Part shown: in pieces, positions 1-11,066 of the stretch
Numbering within the stretch: position 1 is the stretch's first letter
Layout: each line of letters starts with the position of its first letter
Source of the DNA: Hyparrhenia diplandra
Lineage: Eukaryota; Streptophyta; Magnoliopsida; Poales; Poaceae
Reading direction: 5' to 3'
Assembly: GCA_015847255.1 (NCBI GenBank)
Contig: JADLZK010002797.1
Coordinates: forward strand, 310,001-374,000
DNA length: 64,000 nucleotides
The notes under the pieces: generated by a model
Seen by the model: only the letters and a program-made list of their open reading frames with translations
The model's database searches: none
What the model was told of the DNA's origin: nothing
Program-made: the position numbers and the translations under genes

Positions 1-1349
1 CTAGTCTTAGAAAGGGATAAACCCTATTTTAATTATTGCTTAATCTCAAAAAGATACATCTCCCTTTATATTTATAGGTAGGACTCGAGTTGACTTGCAA
101 GTAATCCGAACTCTTCCTAATTTGATTAGACTTAACCCCTTAAGTAATGACAATAACGAGGGCGGCGGCATGGCCATGCAGGGCTGCGCACACCTCATGG
201 ATCCGGCTGGCCCATGTCACGCGTTGGCATGTGACACTACCTATCTTGTACAACATGAAAATAGTCAGATTCCATATGTACATATTATTGGATGTCATAC
301 CTTAGAAATCTATCTTCCAACTATACTCAATAGTAATCCACTTGGCACATACAGTTCGTTTGGATTGTCAACCCATGCAGCATACTGAGCCCATGCTCTG
401 CAGACCAAAACTAAATCCTTTGGAAAACCAATTTATCAAGTGGATAGAAGAAATTATCAGCTAATCACCAACAGAGAACTACTGATACCACAGCCAATTA
501 AACCTGCAAGAAATAGAAACAATTAAATGACAAACCTCTTGTTTGTTAAAACAGAGGTTGTTCAATCACTTGCAGTAACTAGATGGTACCCATAACTAGA
601 ATAATTTGCAGAAAATTAATAAAAAAGAGTTAGCACTGTATTTAAGCTATGATGGTCCAGCAGTAAGTACCTGAGATATTAGAGGTCAACTCACAAGCCA
701 CTATTCAGATGCTAAACAGGAAATAGACCAGTATGTGTCAATGCCTATTTTTCCTTTTCTGCTGCCAACTGGATCACTTTGGTGAGAGATGAACTTGCTT
801 AACAGAAATGGGCACAAATAGCATCCCTGCCATCTCTGCTTGATCAGCACATGCAAGCCTAGGAATCAACTTCAATAAAGGAAGTTTCTTCAAAAAACTT
901 CAATAAAGGAAATAAGTGTGACAATAAGAACTTCTAGTAGTCATCTTGCAGAAGCAGTTCCTTCGGATAATAACAGTTAAGTACGTTTAAGAACTTCAAC
1001 AGTGAGGGAAGGACTTCAGACACCAATGTATAGAATAAATAATGGAGGACGACTCTGCAACTTCAGATACTAACAGATCACACAGCAACTCCTGCAAAAT
1101 GGGGGGACAACTAGAACAGTTTAGTAGGTCAAGGGACAGCCTGGCTGATCGATACCTATAACTAGAACAGCCAACTACTAGAAGAATTACCGCTGAATCA
1201 GAATGATCTAAAAACGTAGGGCAACTGGAAAGGCCCTGATTAGGCTGCTGCTTATATGGAGATTAGTTTGTCCCAATGTAAATCGTTCCGGTCCGGAGAG
1301 TAGGATCTTCAATCTGTAGTCCCACAGAAACAAGAGTACTGCAAGCCTC
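1..1349. other. Anonymous AT-rich region, no supported gene
   Basis: I see no conserved domain, splice-consistent exon series or transposon termini here. The longest open frame (95-388, plus) has no recognisable motif and codon use no different from its surroundings. The segment could be intronic or the flank of a gene outside the window, but nothing in it shows this. Confidence 0.4.
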
Positions 1350-1365
1350 AAGCTTCTCTATCTCT

Positions 1366-1397
1366 TTTTTTTTTTTTTTTTTTTTTTTTTGCGAAAT
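1366..1397 (-). mobile_element. Tail-only retroposed insertion (poly-A tract with 16-bp target duplication)
   Basis: A run of about 25 T followed by GCGAAAT lies between two exact 16-bp copies of AAGCTTCTCTATCTCT (1350-1365 and 1398-1413). Read on the minus strand this is a 7-base remnant plus a poly(A) tail inside a target-site duplication. That is what target-primed reverse transcription by LINE machinery leaves after extreme 5' truncation. The direct repeat and homopolymer are seen directly; the mechanism is inferred from general LINE/SINE knowledge. Confidence 0.65.
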
Positions 1398-1874
1398 AAG
1401 CTTCTCTATCTCTGTGTGACCAGGCAACAGTATGAGAACAGAAAAAATGATTCCATACCACCACCTTCTTAACTAAGTTGGGGCCATCAGCTTTTTTTTT
1501 TTTCCAGAAATGACAACATACCTTAGGAAGAGTACGTTGCACAGCAAGGTTGCAGCAGTGGAGGAGCAATGGAAACTATGATGACCTTTTGGCAAAATGC
1601 CTCTTCGGAGCTAGTGGTAAGTAAGATGTGCGGGAAAGCGCGTAAGCTAAAAGCCAGTGTGTGCAAATGTGCAAAGACCACTGAACCTATGGTATTTGAT
1701 TATTGAGAATACTAAGCAGCCTATTGGCTGTTTATTGGCATCGATATATAAGCCTATGGTTAGTTGCCCATGTGATTTATTTACCTCGAGATTCGACGAG
1801 CACGTATGAAACTGGCAGTCACTGCAACCTAGACAGTTTAATTTCAGACCACAGATCGGATTCAGGTTTCATTA

Positions 1875-2089
1875 GGGCACTCACAATGCAGACTCTACCA
1901 TAAAGTCTAAGCTTATTTATTACAATCACATTTATTGCACTTTGCTGATATGGCGCTGACGTGACAGTATATTTATGGAAGAGAGAGGGAGAAAAAACAA
2001 GACTCCAAGTCTTATTTGGACTCCAGGCCCACGTTACCCAAGGTAATAAATAGTTTTACTCTATGGTAGAGTCTGCATTGTGAGTGCAC
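1875..2089. mobile_element. Tourist-like (PIF/Harbinger) MITE, 215 bp
   Basis: The terminal inverted repeats begin GGGCACTCACAATGCAGACT at the left and are matched in reverse complement at the right end with one early mismatch, over about 28 bp. They are flanked by TTA (1872-1874) and TTA (2090-2092), the 3-bp TTA/TAA duplication typical of PIF/Harbinger MITEs. It has no coding capacity. The larger element at 45503-46602 has related termini and also TTA duplications, so both belong to one family or to close relatives. Confidence 0.85.
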
Positions 2090-2205
2090 TTAGTCTGCCA
2101 TTTTAGCGGATATGAATACGGATATCTATATTACAAGTTTTATTTGATATGAATCTACTGTTTCTATGTAGCAAAGACCCACTAGAGAGTTCTCTAGACA
2201 TGCAG

Positions 2206-3180
2206 CTATGCCACGTAGGCGGGCCCCACCCAATCACCTAATCCCTCGCTTGCCCGTCTCCAGCCGAACCGTCCCCCTCCTCCCTTGCCCGTCGTCTCCA
2301 ACCGAACCGTCCCCTGCAGCAATGACACGGAATGGAAGAAATTGAAGAGCCGGAGATCTCCACCGAGATTGAAACTGAAGAAACTGAAGAAACAAAGAGG
2401 TAGTGGGGAGAAACTCAACCATCAGGCTACCATCGTATTTAATAGCTATGTTCATCGACGCCGGGCAATAGGAGAAGGAGACCTCCCCTGTCATGGTCCT
2501 CTTCGCGATGGCTACACCACCTCTGTGCCTCCCCTCTCTTCCTCTAAATCGGTGCCCGACACGGAAGACGGCGGTGGAGCCGAGCACATCCCGACGCCGT
2601 GCTCGAGCCGTTCGCCCGCTGGAGCACCGTCCGCGAGATGGGATGGGACTCGAGCCGCCGCCCGCTGGGACCTCCGCCCGCGTCCGCTGCCGCTGCCAAG
2701 GCTGCCGCCCAGCGCGCTAATCCGCCGTCGCTCCTCCATCGCCAAGCCCGCAGCGCTCATCCACCGCACAAGGTCTCCCCGCGTGCTCTCGGGGGCGTGT
2801 AGCTGGTGGTCACCTCCCGGAGGAGGTCTCCGTAGAGGACTTCGGCGCGCAACGCGTGTAATCCGCCGGAGGCGTGGGCGGAGCTACCATCACAGAGCTC
2901 CACGGTCGGCCGCCGCCCCCGCTGGCGGTCGCCGGAGTCGCCGTTGGGGACGCCGGACGCAGCCGGGCGCAGGTCGCGTTGGCCGGCGCGCAGCGGCGAA
3001 ATAGCGGAGCGGCCGAGCCGCGTAGGGAGGATTCGAGATCCCGGAGGGGACGTGCGCCACCGCCGGGATGCGTGGTCAATGTGCGATGCGAGTTGGGGAG
3101 GAAAGGATGCGACCTTTTTCTTCTTTGCCGGGCTATTGATGGCTGCTTTCTATTGGGCTTTGCCACTTTAGGCCAAATTT
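2206..3180. other. GC-rich segment with overlapping uninterpretable ORFs
   Basis: The segment is strongly GC-rich, so long ORFs occur in several frames on both strands (for example 2285-3004 plus and 2810-3166 minus). None has a recognisable domain; their arginine, proline and alanine richness is what GC-rich DNA gives in any frame. It could be a decayed first exon and promoter, since GC-rich 5' ends are typical of grass genes, but no downstream exons are identifiable before the retrotransposon at 3344. Confidence 0.3.
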
Positions 3181-3343
3181 ACAACATGTCACAACATATA
3201 CCAGTATATATATACATTAATTCACATGTATTTAGTTTTGTTTACATAAATAGGGTTAGGATGGGATTGTAATCTTCTTTTTTTTTAATAAAAATTGAGT
3301 GGTCTAAGATGATCCAACGAGTTTCCGTTGTTATAAAGTATAT

Positions 3344-3747
3344 TGTCACAACCCGCTTTTTCCGGCCAACGCGTAAGGAAGAACGGAAGGCGTGGACGTA
3401 ATCATCGAACAACGAGACGTGGATGTCGGCGCGGCGGCAGTGTCGGCAGCCGGCGGCGGATGGCGGCGGCGCCGGCTGGCGGCTTCGCGGATGTGCGCGG
3501 CGGCGGGCGCGAGGGCGGCGGCGGCGGCCGGAGAGCTAGGTGAAACCTAATTATTTTCTTCTTGATTGTCTCACGATAGTTGCCCCCATATTTATATGAG
3601 GGGTTTACAATTGCTAACGGGCCAGGCCCATTAGTCTTTTTCTCGACTATCTTTAATTTAATCTAATAATTATATTAATAAAGCTAAATAATAATTAAAT
3701 ATTCAGCCACTCCGCTTATCTCGGGCGACTCACCGACCGAGTCGACA
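3344..3747 (-). repeat. 3' LTR of the gypsy element at 3344-8316
   Basis: 404 bp, beginning TGTCACAACCCG and ending GAGTCGACA. It aligns along its whole length with 7902-8316. The main differences are small indels in the GGCGGC-rich part and scattered substitutions, so the insertion is not very recent. The boundary is fixed by the TATAT duplication. Confidence 0.9.
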
Positions 3748-3799
3748 TCTCTCCCCGCTTGAGATTCAGCTCGTCCTCGAGCCGAAGTCCCGGATAGAT

Positions 3800-5003
3800 T
3801 TTGTTGAATAATTCAAGCATCTTCCCATGAAGCATCTGCAGAGGTTTGTTCTTCCATTTGATGAGCACTTGAAGCCGACTCTAGCGGACTCTTGTTTTGA
3901 GCATTAATTCAAGTTCGTAAAACCGGTGTGCCATTGTGAATCCGGGGTAATTCCGAATATTCGTAGGTATCTCCCAACGGTGTGGTTTGAGCATGCCGAC
4001 ATGAAAGGCATTGTGTATACGGGGGTTTTCGGCGGCAGATTCAATGTATATGTTCTTGGAGTAATGATCTTGCTAATCTTTGAAGGATCCAAAATATTTA
4101 GGAGAGAGCTTGCCTTTGTGTAGATCGATATTGTTGCCGAGAACGGGATAAAAGTTTGAGCCAAACATAACACCCACTTTAAATTCTTTTGTGCGTATGT
4201 TTAGCATCGAAATATTTTGCGGTAATAATCCCGAGACAATTGCAAACGAACCTTTGTCCGATTGAGAAAAATATCCCGTTGAGTTAGTAAATCATCCACA
4301 GCTGGTAATGTTGTCTCACCCGGATGATAACCACGAATAGTAGGGGGATCACGTCCATACACAAGTTTGAACGGTGTTGTTTTGGTCGATGCATGATATG
4401 AAGTATTATAGCAATACTCAGCCCACGGTAACCATCGACCCAATCCTTTGGTTTGTCACCGATCAAGCGGCGCAGATACATCGTAATAATTTTATTGGCG
4501 ACCTCGGCTGGCCATCTCGCTTGAGGATGATAATACTCAGCCCACGGTAATGTTTGATAGACGAGAAAAGTTCTTGCGAATTGACTCATGAAGATGACAT
4601 CCCCGTCGCTAACCAGCGATCTTGGCAAGCCATGTAGTCTAACAATCTCTCGAGAAAAATTTACGAGCTACCGAAGTTCTTTGATATCTGAATGAGAAAG
4701 GGATATAAAGTGAGCATACTTGGATAAACGATCAACCCTTTGTTAAGATTACTCGATTTGGATCCAACTTTCGGAAGAGCTTCAATGAAATCCATTGAGA
4801 TGTCCTCCCAAATCTGCTTAGGGATTGGTAAAGGCTGAAGAAGGCCGGTTTGGATGAAGGTGTTCAGTTTTGTTGCGTTGGCAAACCAAACAATCATTCA
4901 CAAAATCTGTGACAATGCGTTTATCATGTTTGACAAAGAAGGACCGACGTAATCGATGCAATGTTTTACGTATACCCTCATGTCTTTGAATCATGAATTG
5001 CAT
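3800..5003 (-). pseudogene. Integrase region of gypsy pol (frameshifted)
   Basis: On the minus strand from 5003: a zinc-binding N-terminal part (H-x-x-x-H followed by CLVCQRNK), then integrase core fragments in shifting frames (5'-to-3' pieces at 4661-4897, 4284-4628 and 4201-4443). These include the typical PWAEYCYNTSYH and PFKLVYGRDPP segments. A C-terminal piece about 3904-4173 still shows an IHNAFHV-like box in another frame. The core is disrupted, and the stretch coding PWAEY appears twice (about 4410-4430 and 4530-4550), suggesting a small internal duplication. Integrase would insert the cDNA; this copy cannot encode it intact. Confidence 0.85.
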
Positions 5004-5122
5004 GGAGAATGGTCCGAAGATGTTTGGATGATTTGGAAAGCCATACCTTTTTGTTGAACAAGATCAATCCATTGCGAACTTCCGTGTAGAGTCTTTACCA
5101 TTGATTATAGAATTAATGAGGG

Positions 5123-6483
5123 CTATAGCTTCATCACCGAATGCAATTTCCTCCCGTAGCTGATCAAACAACCCCAATTGAATTTCGAGATAGCCATAAT
5201 GGAAGATTCATCTGTGTTTCGACGAGATAATGCGCCGCCCACCACATTTGATTTACCCGGCTTGTACTCCACGGTAAAATCATAGCCAAGTAATTTGCTA
5301 ACCCATTGATGCCGCGGAACCGTGGACAAGCGTTGATCTAAAATGTACTTAAGGCGTAATGGTCCGACCTTATAATAAATGGACGGCCCCAAAGATATGG
5401 TCGCCAATGCTTGACTCTTTGTTACCATCCTATGAGTTCTCTTTCATAGCGGCTAATTTTTGTACTTATCGGGAATACGTTTGCTAAAGTAAGCAATTGG
5501 ACCATTACCCCGATGTAAAATAGCACCCATACCTATACGGGACGCATCACATTCCACCACAAATGATTTATTAAAGTCCGGAAGTTGAAGAACCGGTGTC
5601 GATGATAAAGTCCTCTTAAGGTGCTCAAAAGTCATTTGTAGCCAATGGTGTCCAACAGAATGAGTCCTTCTTAAGAAGATCAGTCAAGGGGCGTGCAATT
5701 GTACCATAATCCATTATGAACTTTCTGTAGTAACCAGCTAGTCCCAGAAAGCCTCGCAATTCACGGAGAGTTGTGGGGAGCGGCCAAGCTGTGATGGCCT
5801 CAATTTTCTCCGGGTCAACAGCCACTCCAGCATCCGATATAATATGTCCCAAATAACCCAATTGTGATTGACCAAAGAGGCATTTAGATTTCTTTAAGAA
5901 GATATTATGAGATGCTAGAATCTTGAAAACCTCTTCCATATGGTGGAGATGCTCGGACCGGGATTTACTAAATATCAGGATATCATCAAAGAAAACCAAC
6001 ACAAACTTACGCAGAAACGGTCCCAATATATCATTCATCAAGGCTTGAAAAGTTGAAGGTCCATTGCATAATCCAAATGGAATGACCAAAAACTCAAAGT
6101 GCCCATGATGTCCCTGAAGGCTGTGTTTTCGATGTCCGGTTGATGCATGCGTACCTGGTGATAGCCTGAGCGAAGATCTAATTTGGTGAAGAATTTTGCA
6201 CCTTCTAGTTCATCAAGTAATTCAATAATAACCGATATTGGAAATTTGTCTTTCAAGGTATTACTATTGAGCTCCCGATAATCAACACAAAAATGTCAGG
6301 TCTGATCATGTTTTTTAACAAGAAGGACAGGTGATGAGAATGGCGAAGTGCTGCATCGGATGATACCTTGATGAAGCATGTCTGCACACTGTCGTTCCAG
6401 TTCATTTTTCTGTATCTGAGGGTAACGATAGGGGCGCACAACAGCCGGCTGAGTGGGATCTTTAAGATGAATTCTATGATCAT
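5123..6483 (-). pseudogene. Reverse transcriptase and RNase H region of gypsy pol (frameshifted)
   Basis: RT motifs read on the minus strand in three frames: FTKLDLRSGYHQVRM at 6038-6256, then MVIPFGLCNGPSTFQ and the catalytic box VFFDDILIFS at 5625-6089, then the GFLGLAGYYRKFI connection segment. RNase H follows at 5453-5635 (FVVECDASRIGMGAIL, YFSKRIP) and 5123-5428 (GYDFTVEYKPGKSNVVGGALSRR). These are diagnostic of Ty3/gypsy pol. At least four frame changes separate the pieces. RT copies the element RNA and RNase H removes the template; neither can be made intact here. Confidence 0.92.
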
Positions 6484-6628
6484 AACGTCATTGAGGTGGG
6501 AGTCCCGAAGGCTCTCTGAAAAGGTATTGGAATTTGCATAACAGAGGATCCATTGGTATGTCAGGAGAAAGTGTGTGAATACCTGGTTGAAAATCTGTCT
6601 CCTTAGCGAGGCCGTGCCATATGATCGG

Positions 6629-7873
6629 CTACCCCTTCCTCCAGAACTTCATAATAAGTTTATTAAAATTCCAGACAATATTTCTCAAAGAACTCAGCCA
6701 ATCCACACCCAAAACAACATCATAGCCTCCTAATTTGATGCTGAAGAAGTCTACTTTGAAGCTTTCAGTAGCAATAGAAAATTCAATATCATCATACCTT
6801 CCCATATTTGTTATATGTTGTCCATTGGCGACAGCAACTTTGAGCGGACGGTGTAAAGAGGAACTTTGGAGGCCCAGTTTCACAGCCAAATTAGAATCCA
6901 GAAAATTGTGCGTGGAACCAGAATCCAAAAGAGCCAATAAATTGGTGCCATTTATATTGATAATTAATTGCATAGTAGTGCGGTGGATATGCCGGTTAAG
7001 CCATGAACTGATATTTGAATATCCGAATATCCTCTTGTGCGTACCTTTGAGTTCTGTCGACGGGGGAGCTGTATAGAGACGTCTAGCAAGTGCTATGGTT
7101 GTCTCAATATCGGGCGGTTGATGTAGTTGGACGTCGACCGAATCGGAGGTGCTAACCAAGCAATATAGAGCATAGCTTCTTTGTTTTGGGGAGAGGTGTT
7201 GTACCTTGTTCGGTGTTCTTTGTGAGCGAATTAGTGTACTGTCTAAATCTTCCGTGCGGCGTGATCTTTGTCGGATCACCGAGATGATTGTGTAGAGGAG
7301 TTCCAAAACGCCTGGTAATGGCTGCAGCAAATTCTGGCCAAGTTGGTAGACCGACTTCATTTTCCCAACGAATAAACCAAGATAATGCGTTCCCTTGGAG
7401 ATGGAACGAAGTGAGTTGCATCTAGTCGTATTAATAATTCCTTGAGCGAGAAATTTTTTTCGCACTTGTGACCAATGAGAAGGGTCACCCTTTCCATCAT
7501 ACTTTCGGGAAAAATAATTTAATATTATTCTTTGGTACGCCACGGGATTTTTCCGGCGAGAATTTAGGTGGAAATTCTGGAGTAATTTCATGGGGAATTT
7601 ACGTATCAATTTCAAGATGAAAATTTGGGCTATCCGGCCGGGCCGTTGAATGGAGGAATCGGAGGTGCGGCGGATGGAGGGCTCATCTGTGTCTGATTGA
7701 AGAGAGTGCTTGGAGGGCGGGATGTACTTAGGCGATGATGGGGCTGAATCGGCCTCCTTGGCTTTGGCCTCCATGGCTTGGGCTGCCATGGCTTTGGCCT
7801 CCACGGCCGCGATGTACTCGTCGATGAGCCTGTTGAAGTTCGCCGTGAAGATTTGTCCCTCGGTGCGAGCCAT
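6629..7873 (-). pseudogene. Gag and aspartic protease region of the gypsy element
   Basis: A 414-codon minus-strand frame starts MARTEGQIF just inside the 5' LTR and primer-binding site, a natural gag start. Gag capsid sequence (NALSWFIRWE, WPEFAAAITRRFG) is visible in a second frame at 7152-7421, so a frameshift pair lies within gag. Near the C-terminal end the first frame contains the retroviral-type protease motif LALLDSGSTHNFLD and the later DVVLGVDWL. The protease would cut the polyprotein, acting as a dimer. No clear CCHC knuckle remains. Confidence 0.85.
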
Positions 7874-7901
7874 TGGATCGTAGTGGTCTCGGACACCAAT
7901 C

Positions 7902-8316
7902 TTTCACAACCCGTTTCTCGGTCCAACGCGGAAGGGCGAAGAACGGAAGGCATGATGTAGCTGAAATCATCGAACAACGAGGCGTGGATGTCGGCGCAGG
8001 CGGTGGTGTTAGCGGCGCCCGGCGCTCATGGCGGGCGGGCGGCGGCGGCGGCGCTTCGGCCGGCGGCGGTGGCGGGCGTGGGGGGCGGCGGGCGGCCGGA
8101 GAGCCACGTAAAACCTAATTATTTTCTTCTTGATTGTCTCACGATAGTTGCCCCCCCATATTTATATGAGGGGTTTACAATTGCTAACGGGCCAGGCCCA
8201 TTAGTCTTTTTTCGACTATCTTTAATTTAATCTAATAATTATATTAATAAAGCTAAATAATAATTAAATATTCAGCCACTCCGCTTATCTCGGCGACTTC
8301 ATCGACTGAGTCGACA
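7902..8316 (-). repeat. 5' LTR of the gypsy element at 3344-8316
   Basis: 415 bp matching the left LTR. Being upstream of gag in the minus orientation it is the 5' LTR. Its outer boundary is set by TATAT at 8317-8321 and its inner boundary by the adjacent primer-binding site. Confidence 0.9.
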
Positions 8317-8544
8317 TATATAGTAATGCTATGTCTATAATAAATTTTATTTTGAGAAAGTCCCCAAAGAACAGCGCGAGGCATTCTTCTAGTATCTGAT
8401 AATTGAGAGATCCATTTCCATTTTCCATCCGTGGAGGCAAACGGCCATTCGTAAAAAAAGTGACCACGTTGGGCTGAGGCTTGCAACTATCCTACAAACA
8501 TTCCAAATAAATTACATGGATAATGAAAATGATGAAAAATTGTG

Positions 8545-8758
8545 GAGATATTTGAATACCATGGGCTAATTGTTTGCTAGTTAATTTTAGCTTAAATTTA
8601 TTCTAGTGCGTTCAAACTCGAGGGCTAATAGGTAGACTATTTTTTTAACAGTCTTCAACTAGTTGTTAACCAACTAGCTATAGCTAACTATAAGTAATTT
8701 GGACTAATTTTTTTTTAAGCCCTAACTAGTTACAAGTCATGTGTATCTAAACAGGCTC
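8545..8758. mobile_element. MITE-like element, copy 1 of 4
   Basis: About 214 bp with imperfect inverted termini: GAGATATTTGAATACCATG at the left against GAGCCTGTTTAGATACACATG at the right read in reverse complement. Copies of the same unit lie at 9667-9859, 46992-47205 and 52597-52776. All sit at the same place in the duplicated block, so they were probably multiplied with the block and not inserted independently. It has no coding capacity, and I could not define a target duplication. Confidence 0.5.
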
Positions 8759-8816
8759 ATCACATATAGATACTCTAAATAACAATGTGAACATCCAAAA
8801 GCGGTGTCTAGATGGA

Positions 8817-8938
8817 ATCCTGAATTCGGATCGCATCGCCTTCATTGCTGGAATCATCTCGAGATCTTGGTTCAAATCACGAAGTTTGTTGAGAAAGTTG
8901 GCACCTCCACAGCGTGAAGTCAATCCTTGACTTTGCAT
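8817..8938 (-). pseudogene. Repeated exon-like peptide module, copy 1
   Basis: A minus-strand reading of about 40 codons includes CGGANFLNKLRDLNQDL and AMKAMRSEFRIP. The same reading recurs at 9918-10041, 47263-47384 and 52836-52960 with mostly conservative changes and an in-frame indel. That pattern suggests a former coding exon. I do not recognise the family. No neighbouring exon or splice structure is evident, so it is probably a relic. Confidence 0.4.
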
Positions 8939-9917
8939 TGTTATGTCGCTACTCGCTACTCGGTATTCAATCTTCAACCGAGGGCTTGTTGGCTCCATTC
9001 TGAGGGGTTTTTCATTTTCTAGGATCTTCACTCGATGAAGTCTTCTGTGAAGCAAGTTCTGCGTCAAGCTAAAGATGTAATAAAAAAAGGTGTCCGTAGT
9101 TATCGATCGCATCAGGGAGCTTCGATAAATATAAATGACGCCCGGCATCTACTCTCGCGCCAGCGTCTCTCGCCGCTTGCATTGGCTTGCCCGGCGGCCG
9201 CGCGTGCTTGTCTGAGGCTTTCACGTGCATGCGGCGTCAACCAGTTACGGTTTCTAGGCCGTCCAACAGCGACAACGACCCGCATGCAGCGGCTTGGCTC
9301 ACGGCAGGCCGGCGGGATCTGAGTCGTTGCTCTTCTGTTTGCTCTATGAGATTTGTTTACCTCGAGATTCGACGAGCACATGTGAAACTGGCAGTCACGG
9401 CAAACCACAGATCGGATTCAGGTTTTTTTTAATAGAGTGTTTGCGTTCAAAAATAAATTATTCTGTCGTTTTAGCTGATACTAAATACGGATATCTATAT
9501 TACAAGTTTTAGCGGATACAAATATCTGATAATTCAGAGAACCATTTCATTTTCCATCCGTGGAGGCAAACCACTATTCGTCAAAAGAAAAATTGACCAC
9601 GTTGCACTGAGCTATCGTACAAACATTCCAAACAGATTACAAAAATAATGGAAACGATAAACAATTGAGGAGGTATTTACCATGGCCTAATTGTTATTTA
9701 GTTGATTTGTAGATTAAATTAGTTCTAGTGCATCCAAACAGGAGGGGGGCTAACAAGTGGAGTAATTTTTTAACGGTCTTCAACTAGTTATTAACTAAAT
9801 AACTAGCTACAAGTATTTTGGACTAATCTTTAAGCCCTCATGCATATTTAAACGGGCTCTAATTACATATAGAAACTATAAATTACAATGTGAACATCCA
9901 AGCCGTTTGTAACTGGA

Positions 9918-10041
9918 AGTCTTAATTCGGATCGCATCACCTTGATTGCTGGAATTTTCATCTTCAGATCTGGGTTCAGATCACGAAGTTGGTTGAGAAA
10001 GTTGGCACCTCCACAGTGTGAAGTCGATCCCTCGACTTTGC
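9918..10041 (-). pseudogene. Repeated exon-like peptide module, copy 2
   Basis: The minus-strand reading contains CGGANFLNQLRDLNPDLK and IKVMRSELRLP, open throughout, with one extra codon relative to copy 1. See the copy at 8817-8938 for the family description. Product unknown. Confidence 0.4.
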
Positions 10042-11066
10042 ATTGTGACGTTGTATGCAATCTTCCACCGTGGGTTTCTTACTTTCTTGGTTCCATCTCT
10101 GAGCAGTTTTTATTTTTTTTTAGGATATTCACTCGATGAAGCAAGTCTTGCGTAATGCTAAAGATGCTGGATTCACATTCACTTGCCTGCTCTGGCCACG
10201 CCGAATCTTACAGTAAAATGGAAAGCCAGGCAAATAAAAAGGTGCCCGCAGTGCATCGATCGCGCCTCGGCACATGACAGACTTAGTGCTTCAAGAGGCC
10301 GGCACATCCCGCGTCTCACGCCCGCTTGCATTGGCATGCCCGGCGCCCGCGCGCGGCTCATCCAATAGCGACAAGCCCCTTGCCTCAGTATCGATCGCAG
10401 GGACGATAAATGCCGGCCGGCATCTACTCTCGAGCCTCCGCGCATGGCAGGCACACTGGAGTACGTGCTCACACTGCGTGCGGCCGGCCGGCACACTTGT
10501 TAAATATATTCCAAAAAAAATGTTGATCGGTTTTAACGTACGTGTGTGTGTATATATATGTATGAAGTAGTTACATACAAATTCAAATATAGTTATTGTT
10601 TGACGGTATAGTATGCAAGGAAATTCAGTTGCCAACGGAAGAAAGTAAAATTAGTGGGAGCCTGCGTGCGCAGTGAACATGGTCGGTATGGTGCCAAAAC
10701 CATCTATCACAGTTCCCCAATAATATTAGCTAGTGTGAAACAAATGTGGAAACCAAGTTTGAAAGCTGAGCGATTGCCATTTTAATTTCTGTGTGCAGCT
10801 AGGCATGCTGACGACAGAGCATAAATCAAGTTTTTCTTTTTTTACAAGTAGAGCTTAAAAATGATTCGAGCTCCGGCTGAGGTGGTACGCAAGTTTACGT
10901 CCGGTGTCGAGATGTATATTGGATTTTGCAGTTGATTGTCGCGGCTTCGTGGGCTGCTTTACTAGACCGGCCGGAGCTTCCCTTCCTTGTGGCCGCTATG
11001 CTTCGGTTTGCAGACGGCTGGACCTTCATGGGCCAATTGGACGTTCCTTGACTAAACGGCCTCGGC

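Larger units (their letters stand above)
3344..8316 (-). mobile_element. Ty3/gypsy LTR retrotransposon, complete but decayed
   Basis: Two LTRs (3344-3747 and 7902-8316) enclose a minus-strand gag-protease-RT-RNase H-integrase order. The element is flanked by exact 5-bp duplications TATAT (3339-3343 and 8317-8321). A purine-rich tract next to the left LTR (minus strand, GCGGGGAGAGA, about 3748-3758) is the polypurine tract. A primer-binding site related to initiator-Met tRNA sites (TTGGTGTCCGAGACC, minus) follows the right LTR. Pol order RT-RNase H-integrase defines Ty3/gypsy. Many frameshifts split the polyprotein, so it is not autonomous now. The TG terminus of the right LTR has become TT. 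Confidence 0.93.
8391..11060. repeat. Duplicated block, copy 1 (partner at 46982-53340)
   Basis: This stretch contains two related ~1-kb units (8391-9480 and 9480-10480) plus a unique-looking tail. The same succession recurs at 46982-53340, interrupted there by an LTR element. Shared landmarks in the same order include a MITE-like piece, a minus-strand peptide module ending MRSE(F/L)RIP, a repeated TATA-type sequence (GATAAATATAAA) and, at 10870-10960 and 53240-53330, a segment reading CAAGTTTACGTCCGG. The landmark at 9350-9430 (CCTCGAGATTCGACGA) also occurs at 1785-1870 and 52265-52350, so pieces of the family lie in at least three places. I cannot assign a function. Confidence 0.8.

Noticed and set aside
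95..388. 97-codon plus-strand ORF near the window start
   Set aside because: No domain, no splice context and no codon bias distinct from flanking DNA.
2285..3004. 239-codon plus-strand ORF in GC-rich DNA
   Set aside because: Several overlapping frames on both strands are equally open; composition explains it and no domain is visible.
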